The notes under the pieces are model-generated. The model did no database searches, was not told the DNA's origin, and saw only the letters and a program-made list of their open reading frames with translations. From contig CANFQX010000004.1 in the NCBI GenBank assembly GCA_947449255.1, positions 124,001 to 188,000 on the forward strand: DNA of 64,000 nucleotides. Reading direction: 5' to 3'. Both the position numbers and the translations under genes were made by a program. The DNA is from Pseudobdellovibrionaceae bacterium. Its GTDB lineage: Bacteria; Bdellovibrionota; Bdellovibrionia; Bdellovibrionales; Bdellovibrionaceae. How positions within the stretch are numbered: position 1 is the stretch's first letter; the number at the start of each line of letters is the position of its first letter. Below are positions 1-8,286 of the stretch, piece by piece.

Positions 1-2
1 AC

Positions 3-440
3 AGCCCCCTGCTCGTTCAGTTTCAGACAGAATTTGCGTCCACAGTCATTGAATTAAAAAGTGGCGACGGAGCATCAGCCCATCAGAATGGAACTTGCGC
101 CCAAAACGAAAAACTCTCTATTGAGAACCTTGAAAGAGAATTCCCAGTCAAAGTGATTCAGGCGCTGCATCGGTCGCATGGCGATAAAAAGTCTAAATTT
201 ACTGGCGGGCGTGGACTTGTTTTTCAAATTCAAGCCCTTAAAGACATTGATGTCACGTGGCTTTCTGATTTGACCAAGCATAAACCTCGAATGATTAAAA
301 AATATTCTGACTTCATCCCCTGCGAAATTTCTTTAGATTCCAGGGGTGAAATGAAAATCCTCCAAAGCCAAGGAACTCAAAGGATTAATAAGGGAGAAAT
401 TTTAAACCTCTCCTCTGGCAGTGGTGGCGGACTCGACTAA
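3..440 (+). CDS. C-terminal part of an unidentified protein (5' end outside the window)
   Basis: An open frame runs without a stop from base 3 to a TAA at 438-440, giving 145 residues, so the gene starts before the window. I do not recognise the family. The C-terminus is rich in Gly and Ser (SSGSGGGLD) and the rest is charged and soluble, with no membrane segment. The next gene is on the opposite strand and ends one base further on, so the two converge with almost no spacer and no visible terminator hairpin. A GTG at 153 could be read as an internal start, but the frame upstream is just as open and protein-like, so I take it as one gene. Confidence 0.6.
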   Translation, partial: SPLLVQFQTEFASTVIELKSGDGASAHQNGTCAQNEKLSIENLEREFPVKVIQALHRSHGDKKSKFTGGRGLVFQIQALKDIDVTWLSDLTKHKPRMIKKYSDFIPCEISLDSRGEMKILQSQGTQRINKGEILNLSSGSGGGLD

Positions 441-441
441 T

Positions 442-1353
442 TTATTTTCGATTGATGTATTCATACCAAAGAGCCAACTGATACTTTTGGGACTCTGAAA
501 AATACGAATATGATTCTAAACTCGAATCTCCAAAAATTGTTGTCATCAATAATGGTATCTTCCACCTCACACCGATATTGAGCTGATCAAGGTTTGAATA
601 GCTAATAGGCTCAAATTGAGAATTTGGTATTTGATGATCTATTTCCCTTCTCTGACTTCTCACTGTTCTTAGTAAAGGTAAAAATCTAGCTAACTCCATA
701 TTGAGTTCAATCCTCGATAATGAAACACCGTCTTTCTTAACTTGAAGATCATTAAAGCTAATTACTTCGTTAAAAAGGTCGAAAGATTCGCCTTTTAATG
801 GGGCTATCTCAAAGGATTGGTTGTTAAGCATAAAGCATTGAAACAATTGACGATGAATTAAGCTTGGAAACTTAATAAAAACTTGCTGAAATTGACGGAG
901 CAAAGCTGGATTTGAAGAAAGTGCTTCTTTATTAACACCAAAAGATGCTCCAAATCGCACTCGTAAATAATTTTCGCCTCCAGTATCTTGGGTAACGGCA
1001 ATGATCTTTTTTTGACTTAAAATTGATTCCTCAAGTTTTTCACTTTCTGAAGAGCCTTCTCGTTGCATCGATTTCCTAATGGATTTTAAATATTTATCTT
1101 CAGCCTTAATTCCAATTTCATTATCAAGCAATAATGCTACAGGAAGTTCGCAGGGTGAGAGAGGATCAAAAATTTCTAGTATTGAATTGCCTAATCGATC
1201 AACAAGTGAGCTCGACGGCGCTGCCTCTTCAAACTTTCCACTGTAAAAGGGACTCTCAGCTGACCAACCCGATTGCGCTCCTAGAGTAACCAGGGATAAT
1301 GCAGTCAGAGCCGCTCTCCTAGATTGATTTAAAATTCTCTTAAATTTCTTCAT
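442..1353 (-). CDS. Exported protein of unknown function
   Basis: A protein of 303 residues with a typical Sec signal peptide: a basic start (MKKFKRILNQSRR), a hydrophobic core and a likely cleavage after WSA near residue 28. An ATG six codons further upstream (1371) is possible, but GGGGAT sits at a good distance before the ATG at 1353, and the signal peptide fits that start better. The mature part is mixed alpha/beta, charged and soluble, with no motif I recognise. It probably lies in the periplasm or is secreted. It ends two bases from the converging partial gene at the window edge. Confidence 0.7.
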   Translation of the reverse strand: MKKFKRILNQSRRAALTALSLVTLGAQSGWSAESPFYSGKFEEAAPSSSLVDRLGNSILEIFDPLSPCELPVALLLDNEIGIKAEDKYLKSIRKSMQREGSSESEKLEESILSQKKIIAVTQDTGGENYLRVRFGASFGVNKEALSSNPALLRQFQQVFIKFPSLIHRQLFQCFMLNNQSFEIAPLKGESFDLFNEVISFNDLQVKKDGVSLSRIELNMELARFLPLLRTVRSQRREIDHQIPNSQFEPISYSNLDQLNIGVRWKIPLLMTTIFGDSSLESYSYFSESQKYQLALWYEYINRK

Positions 1354-1820
1354 AGTTATCCCCGTTCGCAATTGGCATCCTAAACTGAATGATATTAATA
1401 ATTATTAGCTTCAAGAGTCGTACAGTCATCCTGAAGCTAGCTACATCAACTATTTGTATGCAAATAGGAAGCCAGAGCCCTTTTTAATTTTTATTGAGAC
1501 TTGAGGGAGTAAATAAATTCAAAGGAGAAGTTCAGCAATTCCCTTAAAATCCATTTAAAGGATCTCTCAAAGGGCTTGAGCTGATTTAGCTGCAAGTGAC
1601 TTTGATTAAATCTTTCAATTTTATCGCAAGAACAATGGCCAAATACTTTACATTGGGCAAAAAACGTCATCCTGCAAAACTTAATTAAACATTTTTGTAT
1701 TTAATATCTCCACAAACTTTGGAATAAAGTTTTAAGATTTGCCCTGCCAAGGCAGGAAATAATTAGCTTTCAGAAGTCCTCATAAGCTACCTTTAGTTAT
1801 AACAACTGGAAGGAGAAAAA
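1354..1820. other. AT-rich intergenic region of about 470 bp
   Basis: It separates an exported-protein gene on the minus strand from a small membrane-protein gene on the plus strand, so it should hold divergent promoters. I see a short CCTGCC-AA-GGCAGG inverted repeat near 1743-1756 and a TAAAGTTT near 1726 that resembles a sigma-28 -35 element but lacks a matching -10. A 17-codon frame starts at 1634 without a ribosome binding site. Nothing else is supported. Confidence 0.5.
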
Positions 1821-2063
1821 ATGGAAGAACTAAATAATTTGCCTTTCGACCTTTCCTTTGATGTTTCTTCACTTATTGCTGGACTTATTTTTGGAGTGAT
1901 TGGTTATTGGCTTTATAAGCAAGGACGAAAAAATTCTAATATTCCAATTGTCTGCTCCGGAGTTGGCCTGATGGTCTACCCCTATTTTGTCAACGGAGCT
2001 CTCTGGAATTGGCTGGTTGGTTTTGCTCTGTGTGGCTTTGCCTATTTTAATTGGAATCATTAA
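1821..2063 (+). CDS. Small membrane protein, 80 residues
   Basis: A strong AAGGAG site lies just before the ATG. The protein has a short N-terminal tail and two or three hydrophobic segments (about residues 15-33, 42-57 and 60-77) separated by a basic loop, YKQGRKNSN. It resembles small inner-membrane proteins found widely in proteobacteria, some of which databases label loosely as amino-acid transport protein. That label has no mechanistic basis I can see here. It stands alone on its strand. The function is unknown. Confidence 0.65.
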   Translation: MEELNNLPFDLSFDVSSLIAGLIFGVIGYWLYKQGRKNSNIPIVCSGVGLMVYPYFVNGALWNWLVGFALCGFAYFNWNH

Positions 2064-2114
2064 GGCCAGTGAAAAACACGGCCCTCAAATTTTGTTTTGG
2101 TTCACTTAACAGGG

Positions 2115-3482
2115 CTAAAATATCTCACTGAGTGCAGTTCTTAACAGGACTGGATATGAAGCGGCATCATTCATGACCTTAGGAATAAAGACAGTCTTGA
2201 TGTCCGTTGATTTTTTCGCCACTTTACCCATACGCACCTGCATAAATAAATCCAACTCTGCAGCTAGCTTAACAATCATCGCCTGCATTGTGATTTTTTC
2301 TGGGGCAGGACGATTTGGAAATCCACTTCTATCCATTCGCTCATGGGACTGTAGAATGTTCTTTTTAATATTCTCTGAAAGCTGCAATTTTCTAGAAAGA
2401 CATTGATTCAAGCTGTAACTGGGGTGTTTGGAATACTCTGCCAACTCTTCTTTATTTAGCGCTTCAACTCCTTCATTTCTTACCTTGCGATTTGTGCCTG
2501 GAGACAAAAGCAAACAACCCACGTCGGCCAGCAGTGCTGATATCATCACTTCCTTTGGATTTTTTATCCCCAAGCGACTGGCGATAAGATTTGCATAAGC
2601 AGCAACAGCAGCACCACGTTCAACCGAGCCGAAATCCCCTACGGATGAGTTATTAATAAACTCCCAAGGATCGTTAAAAATCTTAATTGTTTCAGAAAGC
2701 TCGTCGACAAATCCAACGATCTCTTTCAATTGTTCATTTCCCTTGGCAAAAGTAGCTGAAGTGGATTGATCAGTAATCATTAATGCCAGATCAATAAAAC
2801 TGTAATGCAGCCTTAAAAACTTTGCCCGACCGCCTCTTATATCAACATTTTCATCACTTGCAGGAAATGTTTTTAAATACTCTGACCATCGATCAATATC
2901 TTCTCTGCGAATATAAATCTCGTTGGTTGGCATATACTTTTCAATAAATTTAGCATCTATATTGTTGCCAGGATTATAAAATTTTATGAATTTTTGATTC
3001 ACTGGAAGAATATAAAAAAGTGGACATTCCAAGACTGAATCTGCCACCAAATCTGACACCTTGATTGGAACGTAAGCTGTTTTTAAAACTTGGCTTAAAA
3101 TAAATTCTATTCGACTAGAATCAAAATAGTCGGCATCTAAAATAATAGCTGAAGCTCCTGATTTTTTAATTATGTCTAAAGAATCTGTATCAATCTTGGA
3201 TCCAACAACCACCACGATATAGGCACTGTTAGAAAAATATTTTACAGACTGAACGATCCCTGCAATAGTTCCTGGCTTTTCTTCAATGCAATCTATAACG
3301 AAGCACTTAGCAGCCTTTGATTGGCCTTCTGAGGAATTCAACAGTTCAACGTCATCAAATTTTGCGAAACTTAATTGAAACTCTTCCTCAACTGAACGGA
3401 ACCTCTTCACAATTGATGGCGTCTTAGAAATGAGAATCAAATCCGTATTTTGGGTTTTTGGAGCATGCAGTGAACTATCCAT
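2115..3482 (-). CDS. Receiver-like plus degenerate HD-GYP domain protein
   Basis: The N-terminal ~130 residues have the alternating hydrophobic strand/helix pattern of a response-regulator receiver. The C-terminal half matches HD-GYP proteins, which hydrolyse cyclic-di-GMP. The GYP loop survives as HERMDRSGFP (about residue 380) and a conserved His is kept in YSKHPSY. The signature His-Asp pair, normally in an LLHDIGK context, is replaced by LLADVGC (about residue 316). The metal site is therefore broken, and a catalytic c-di-GMP phosphodiesterase is unlikely; a binding or regulatory role is more plausible. Start: the frame can begin at a TTG (3500), but the ATG at 3482 has a GGGGT-like site in front and begins MDSSLHAP. 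A palindrome lies 140 bp upstream. Confidence 0.75.
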   Translation of the reverse strand: MDSSLHAPKTQNTDLILISKTPSIVKRFRSVEEEFQLSFAKFDDVELLNSSEGQSKAAKCFVIDCIEEKPGTIAGIVQSVKYFSNSAYIVVVVGSKIDTDSLDIIKKSGASAIILDADYFDSSRIEFILSQVLKTAYVPIKVSDLVADSVLECPLFYILPVNQKFIKFYNPGNNIDAKFIEKYMPTNEIYIRREDIDRWSEYLKTFPASDENVDIRGGRAKFLRLHYSFIDLALMITDQSTSATFAKGNEQLKEIVGFVDELSETIKIFNDPWEFINNSSVGDFGSVERGAAVAAYANLIASRLGIKNPKEVMISALLADVGCLLLSPGTNRKVRNEGVEALNKEELAEYSKHPSYSLNQCLSRKLQLSENIKKNILQSHERMDRSGFPNRPAPEKITMQAMIVKLAAELDLFMQVRMGKVAKKSTDIKTVFIPKVMNDAASYPVLLRTALSEIF

Positions 3483-3619
3483 GAATGACCCCAATTGCAA
3501 TTGCTTTAAAACTCAGTGTGAATATATTATTCAATGGAATTTCCTCTGTTTTTCAATAGAAACTTCATTATAACGAAGTCCCCTTTTTTTGGCCAGACAT
3601 GATGAGAGTACTGCTCCAA

Positions 3620-3634
3620 GGTCTAGATTAGACC
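3620..3634. promoter_or_regulatory. Palindrome GGTCTA-GAT-TAGACC
   Basis: A perfect 6-bp inverted repeat with a 3-base centre, lying between the msrBA stop and the start of the degenerate HD-GYP gene. Almost the same 13-mer (one mismatch) occurs at 52338-52350 upstream of ppk. No T-run follows on either strand, so it does not look like an intrinsic terminator. An operator for a dimeric regulator is the simplest reading, and this is inference. Confidence 0.4.
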
Positions 3635-3645
3635 AGTAGCAAACC

Positions 3646-4698
3646 CTAAAACTCCAACTTTCGCACAAAATGACAGGTGTACCCATCCGGATGTTTTAGC
3701 AAATATTTTTGGTGATAGTCTTCGGCACTCCAAAACTTTTTTGCTTGAGTGATTTCAGTAACAACTGGCTTTTTCCAAGCGCCCGACTTTTCGACTCGTT
3801 CTTTCACCTTGACCGCTATTTTGTGCTGCTCTTCAGTTTCAAAAAATATGGCCGATCTATATTGAGTTCCGATATCATTGCCCTGACGATTTGTTGTTGT
3901 GGGGTCATGCAACTTAAAAAATTGGACCAAGATTTCTTCATATTTAATTTTCTTTGGATCAAAAAGAATCTGCACTGATTCTGCATGACCAGAAGCCCCG
4001 CCCTTCACAATATTATAATCAGGAGACTCATTTTTTCCGCCCGTGTAGCCCGTGCGTGTCTCGATCACTCCGGGTTGATTGCGAAAAAGTTCTTCGACCC
4101 CCCAAAAGCATCCGCCTGCTAAAGTAGCGATTTCCCAATGCTTTTTTGCAGCAAAAAGAAAAAGGTACCTTCCTAAATTGTTTTCCTTAAGTTTATCCAC
4201 AGGTATAAAATTCAATGCAGCTGAATTGATGCAAAAACGCTGACCACCAGCCTCCTTGGGTCCATCATCAAAAACATGACCTAGGTGTGAATCTGCCGAT
4301 TCAGAACGAACTTCAATTCTCTGTATTCCAAATTTAAAATCCTTTTTTTGAATCAGCCCCCCCGCCTCCAGAGGTCTAGTGAAACTGGGCCACCCTGACC
4401 CTGAGTCATACTTATCAAGAGAACTAAATAAAGGCTGTGAACTGACCACATCTACATAAATCCCATCGGCCTTATTGTCCCAATATTTATTATGAAAGGC
4501 CTGCTCCGTGCCGCCCTCTTGGGTGCAGGTATATTGTTCGGGGGTGAGTTTCTTTTTTAAGTCGCTCAGTTGGGGTTTTTCAAATTTAGGTTTCGATTCA
4601 CCGGTCATATTTTTTTGTCCCCATGAAGAAAAGTTGAATAAATTTAATAGACTGAATAACAACATCACTAGCTTAAATTTAAAACAATGAAATTTCAT
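3646..4698 (-). CDS. msrBA: Exported peptide methionine sulfoxide reductase, MsrB-MsrA fusion
   Basis: Two repair domains in one chain. MsrB comes first (about residues 45-165) with the catalytic Cys in RFCINSAAL, and reduces Met-R-sulfoxide. MsrA follows (about 185-350) with the GCFWGVE active-site motif, and reduces Met-S-sulfoxide. The two CxxC zinc pairs of many MsrB proteins are absent (VDVVSSQPLF), so it belongs to the zinc-free form. A signal peptide (MKFHCFKFKLVMLLFSLL) places the enzyme in the periplasm, where it would repair oxidised envelope proteins. The open frame begins at 4791, but GGAGT seven bases before the ATG at 4698, and the signal peptide there, decide the start. The usual order in fusions is A then B. 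Confidence 0.92.
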   Translation of the reverse strand: MKFHCFKFKLVMLLFSLLNLFNFSSWGQKNMTGESKPKFEKPQLSDLKKKLTPEQYTCTQEGGTEQAFHNKYWDNKADGIYVDVVSSQPLFSSLDKYDSGSGWPSFTRPLEAGGLIQKKDFKFGIQRIEVRSESADSHLGHVFDDGPKEAGGQRFCINSAALNFIPVDKLKENNLGRYLFLFAAKKHWEIATLAGGCFWGVEELFRNQPGVIETRTGYTGGKNESPDYNIVKGGASGHAESVQILFDPKKIKYEEILVQFFKLHDPTTTNRQGNDIGTQYRSAIFFETEEQHKIAVKVKERVEKSGAWKKPVVTEITQAKKFWSAEDYHQKYLLKHPDGYTCHFVRKLEF

Positions 4699-4882
4699 TT
4701 TTTTACTCCATGCCAAATCAGGATCACTAAGAATTGATAGAAGATCAACTGGCCCAAGGTCAGAGCCTTTTAATGTTTGCACCTTACACAACTGCGTTAA
4801 TTTGTGAATTAAGACAAATATCGTCGGAGAAGTTAGCCAAATGAATCCATTTTATTTAAACTTTTCTTTGTTGGAGGAAAAT

Positions 4883-5860
4883 ATGAGTTTTATTTTGGGA
4901 ATTGCACTTTATCTGGTCGTTCGCTTTTTGGTGGTCGGATTCTACACCGTCGGGCAAAACGAAAGAGCTGTTAAAACGATTTTTGGCCGTGCTGAGCGAT
5001 TTGATGGAATGCTCACCTCTGAGGATCCCATTGCGATCAGTCTGAACGAAGAAGAAAAAAAACGTTATAGTTTCCCCATCGTTAAAGTTATTGGCCCTGG
5101 GCTACACTTTAAATTCCCTTGGGAGAAAATATATAAAACTTCCATCGCTACTGAAACCATGAATATGGCTTTTGATTTTGAGAAGCCCAATGCGAACCAA
5201 GGCGGCCAACGCCTGGATGCAGTCACTCATGATCAGTTGAATATCGGACTAAAGGGGCAAATTCGCTACCGTGTCTCTGAAAAAAACCTTTATGCCTACT
5301 TTTTTGGAATTAAAAACCCCATAGTTCATGTGACTGGCTTTTTTGTATCTATCCTGCGACAAAAAATTGCAACCTACACAAGTCCAGAGAAATCAACGGC
5401 ATTGCCTTTAGAGCATGAAGGTGACACTCATATTTCCGATTCTGTCTCCGTCAATGATCTGCGTAAAAACCTGCGAGAGATTAACGACAGTATGATTGAG
5501 GAATGCAGTTCTTCTGCGGCTAGGTATGGAATTATACTGGATGCTTCCTTGATCACGGGTATTGAGCCACCTCACGAAGTGGATTCAGCGCTGGCTGCAA
5601 TCAATACGGCCTACAACAATGTCTCTTCTGAAATCAGCTTAGCCAAGGCCTCAGCCGATCAAACCATTGTCCTTTCTCGAAGAGCCGTTGAAATTGAGAC
5701 GCTCAAAGTTCAAGCCGAAGTTGAACCCCTCACAGCACTCTACAATCAGCTTCAGGAATTAAAAATGAGTGGACCTGATGTCCTTAAAAACTTTGTCAGA
5801 AACGTCAAAGTAAATACCTTTCAAAAAGCTAAGCGCATCATTCTAGAAAGACAGGCCTAA
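4883..5860 (+). CDS. SPFH/band 7 membrane protein (first of a pair)
   Basis: One N-terminal membrane helix (about residues 1-20) is followed by a band 7/SPFH domain (prohibitin/stomatin/HflK type) with the typical IGPGLHFKFPW segment, then a helical Ala/Glu-rich stretch (about 225-300) suited to ring assembly. GGAGGAAAAT directly precedes the ATG at 4883; an in-frame ATG at 4841 lacks such a site. The next gene starts two bases after the stop and encodes a second SPFH protein, so they form a two-gene operon like hflK-hflC. Such pairs build cage-like membrane scaffolds and can control proteases such as FtsH. No protease or NfeD gene lies beside them. The exact role is unknown. Confidence 0.82.
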   Translation: MSFILGIALYLVVRFLVVGFYTVGQNERAVKTIFGRAERFDGMLTSEDPIAISLNEEEKKRYSFPIVKVIGPGLHFKFPWEKIYKTSIATETMNMAFDFEKPNANQGGQRLDAVTHDQLNIGLKGQIRYRVSEKNLYAYFFGIKNPIVHVTGFFVSILRQKIATYTSPEKSTALPLEHEGDTHISDSVSVNDLRKNLREINDSMIEECSSSAARYGIILDASLITGIEPPHEVDSALAAINTAYNNVSSEISLAKASADQTIVLSRRAVEIETLKVQAEVEPLTALYNQLQELKMSGPDVLKNFVRNVKVNTFQKAKRIILERQA

Positions 5861-5861
5861 A

Positions 5862-6767
5862 ATGGAATCATCAAGTATGTTTAGTTTCTTTTCGGATTCG
5901 GCTATAGCCGTAGCTATCTATTTGTTGATTGCAGAAACAATTGGCCTAACAGTCCTGCAAGCCCTCATGTTCTTCACTGTTGTCCGTGAAGGCAAATGCA
6001 AGGTCTATGTCCTCTTCGGAAAAGTCATTCACACCATCACTGAACCCGGCCTGCACTTTCTTTGGCCAGCACTCACCTGGCGCTCCTTCGTTATCAAATT
6101 GCTTGGAGAAATCTATGAAATTGATATGCGCATGGATCAGCTCTATTTGCGAAGCCAACCTGTGAACTCTGAAGAAGGCGCACCTATGGGAGTTGGCATT
6201 TGGTATGAGATGTATATCAACAATCCAGTTTCCTACCTTTTTAAAAACTCCGACCCAGCTGGCTCCTTAATGGCAAATGTTAGCAATGCAACAGTAAGGT
6301 GCCTCAGTAATTTGCCCTTATCTAAAATGCTTTCTGATCGCCATTCACTCAGCCAAATTGTCCGCGCTGAAGTGACCCAAAAATCACAAGACTGGGGCTA
6401 CAAATTGGGCTCGGTCTATGTACGAAAAGTTCATTTCCGCGACGAAAACATGATCCATGAAATTGAAGGCAAGGTTGTCAATCGGCTTCGCCAAGTCACG
6501 GCAGCGATCAAACAAGATGGCGACAATCAAGTGCATGTCATCACCAACACTGCCCAAAGAACTGCTTCCATCGAGTTTGCAAAAGCTGGCGCTGTGAGGC
6601 CTCGCCTTGTGGGGCAAGTTTTAAAGAAGATGTCGGAGGATTCTGAGGTGACTCAAGCCCTCTTTGAGGTGTTGGAAACCCAAAAAACATTGGAAAATCC
6701 TGGTGAATTGATTTTGATTCCCGCAAAGAGTGAGCTGATTAAAGGTTTACTCGCTGGTGGCCTTTAA
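5862..6767 (+). CDS. SPFH/band 7 membrane protein (second of a pair)
   Basis: An N-terminal membrane segment (about residues 12-40), then an SPFH domain with TEPGLHFLWPALTW, matching the membrane-proximal part of HflC and stomatins. The ATG follows the TAA of the first SPFH gene after one base, so translation is probably coupled. The C-terminal part is shorter and less helical than in its partner, and the two are clearly diverged paralogs. I expect a hetero-oligomeric membrane scaffold. A strong bidirectional terminator closes the operon at 6774-6824. Confidence 0.8.
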   Translation: MESSSMFSFFSDSAIAVAIYLLIAETIGLTVLQALMFFTVVREGKCKVYVLFGKVIHTITEPGLHFLWPALTWRSFVIKLLGEIYEIDMRMDQLYLRSQPVNSEEGAPMGVGIWYEMYINNPVSYLFKNSDPAGSLMANVSNATVRCLSNLPLSKMLSDRHSLSQIVRAEVTQKSQDWGYKLGSVYVRKVHFRDENMIHEIEGKVVNRLRQVTAAIKQDGDNQVHVITNTAQRTASIEFAKAGAVRPRLVGQVLKKMSEDSEVTQALFEVLETQKTLENPGELILIPAKSELIKGLLAGGL

Positions 6768-6773
6768 AAATAA

Positions 6774-6824
6774 ACAGAGGGCATGCAGAGACTTCTTCAT
6801 GCCCTCTGTTCTTATTGTTTTTTT
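6774..6824. terminator. Bidirectional intrinsic terminator
   Basis: A perfect 12-bp stem (ACAGAGGGCATG at 6774-6785 with its complement at 6798-6809), a 12-base loop, and a T-rich tail on the plus side (6810-6824). On the minus side the stem is followed by TTTATTTTTAAA. It serves both the SPFH operon and the converging lipoprotein gene. Confidence 0.9.
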
Positions 6825-7891
6825 AATTCCTCAAGCAGTCCGAGCAACCGCACTTGCCCCGCCGAAGCCACAGAATTTTTTTGTACATTGGCTTTGACCT
6901 TCATTTTTTGCAGCAATCGCAACAATGTCGAATCCATTTTTGGCTGAAGGCCCAACTTTACAAGCAATTGCTTTGCTTGAATGGCCTGATCTAGAACCTC
7001 AGTTTGGTAAAATTCTATCTGGGTTGCATTTAATGAATCTAAATCACATTCCCAACCCAAGACCATCATTTCTGCTTTTTCAAAAAAACTGCGCTCACTA
7101 ATTTTGGAAACCAAATCAATGAACATCATCGGAAACATATTGAGACGAGTTTGAACAATTTGAATAGCCTTTTCTTGATGCGCCATAATTTCACGAATAT
7201 ATCCCGACTGGGCTTTATCTCGAGGAGCCAGCAAAGCTTCTTCTATCATGGAATAAAGACTTCTTGCCGCGAATTCTCTAGATAGTTTTCCAGTCCGCAC
7301 TTCCTTTCGGTTCATTTGATGAGATGTCACAGCCATAGCATTGAAAGAGGCCGTGCGATTTTCTTGCGAAGCTATTTTATCTGAATTGGGTGAGGCTGTA
7401 GGATTTATGCTTCCATCACGAGGAGCTAACTCTTCAATTTCCATAAAAAACTCTTGAGCTTCCTGTTGGGCTAAAACATCTCTTTTTCCGGGCTCCAAAT
7501 CCTGTCCTAAATTATTCATCACTTGAAATTCAAAAGACATGAAGTATTTGCCGGCCTCAGAAGTCTTCTTAAAAAAGGTTGGAGCCTTCAAAACCGCATC
7601 ATAGGCCTCTCTGCGCAACTGCAATGAATTTCCCTGTCGTAAAGTATCATAGAGTTCATCAGTCATTTGACTCAAGGTCGTGGTCTTTGCTTCCATAGAT
7701 TTCATCTTTGAATTCATTTCGGACGTGGTTTCATTCATTTTCCCAGTTGTTTTATTCATTTCAGCCGTTGAATCATGCATTTCATCAACCTTTTTCAACT
7801 CCCCACAGCCTGTCACTATTGCGCCGACAGAAGGCAACACCATCATGCCAACAATAAAATTGACCATTGTTTTTTTAACTGTTGATTCCAT
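6812..7891 (-). CDS. Coiled-coil lipoprotein of unknown function
   Basis: A signal peptide ends in a lipobox, AIVTGC, giving a lipidated Cys near residue 29. Directly after it is a Met/Thr-rich heptad-like stretch (MNKTTGKMNETTSEMNSKM), which predicts a short coiled coil. The remaining ~270 residues are mostly helical and I know no family for them. The open frame starts with a GTG at 7897, but the ATG at 7891 is better placed after AAGG and I use it. The pattern of a lipid anchor, coiled coil and helical body suits an envelope spacer or a partner of another envelope protein. It shares the bidirectional terminator with the SPFH operon, but I have no functional link. Confidence 0.7.
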   Translation of the reverse strand: MESTVKKTMVNFIVGMMVLPSVGAIVTGCGELKKVDEMHDSTAEMNKTTGKMNETTSEMNSKMKSMEAKTTTLSQMTDELYDTLRQGNSLQLRREAYDAVLKAPTFFKKTSEAGKYFMSFEFQVMNNLGQDLEPGKRDVLAQQEAQEFFMEIEELAPRDGSINPTASPNSDKIASQENRTASFNAMAVTSHQMNRKEVRTGKLSREFAARSLYSMIEEALLAPRDKAQSGYIREIMAHQEKAIQIVQTRLNMFPMMFIDLVSKISERSFFEKAEMMVLGWECDLDSLNATQIEFYQTEVLDQAIQAKQLLVKLGLQPKMDSTLLRLLQKMKVKANVQKNSVASAGQVRLLGLLEELKKQ

Positions 7892-8286
7892 TTGCACCTT
7901 CTTATTTTGCTGCTTTTTTTTACTTCGCTTGGACTAGTGCGAAAAATATGCCACATGGTCGTGACGAATGAGTCTGCAGAATTTCAATTCACAGAGTGGA
8001 TAGATTTTTGTTGGATGACTGTGTGTTTGATATTGAAGGTGATGCTCGCTATGAAGCTAAAATTTTGGATCAAAAAATCTTTGAATTTAGAGGGGGTCAT
8101 TATGTCGAAACAATGGTCAGGTGACATTTTGGGCGACCTCCCACTGAGATCGGCCTGGCGGCTTCTTAAGCGAGATTTTGTAAAAAAATATTATGTTACA
8201 CATAAATTGAATTATATAAATTTACCTAGGCCATATCCAACTAGTCCGCTGCAAATCAAAATCTCGCTAATATGAAAAATTTTATC
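7892..8286. other. Intergenic region with a possible decayed gene
   Basis: About 395 bp between two minus-strand genes. On the plus strand, protein-like text appears in two neighbouring frames: MVVTNESAEFQFTEW around 7955-8000, then DDCVFDIEGDARYEAKILD and on to a TGA at 8122-8124. This is what a frameshifted, truncated gene would leave. A 127-codon frame covering 7892-8275 mixes these pieces and is not a convincing gene. I could not assign a family. Confidence 0.3.

Noticed and set aside
7892-8275. A 127-codon plus-strand frame
   Set aside because: No ribosome binding site. It starts inside the neighbouring gene's leader, and its protein-like part is split between two frames, so it is better read as a possible remnant.
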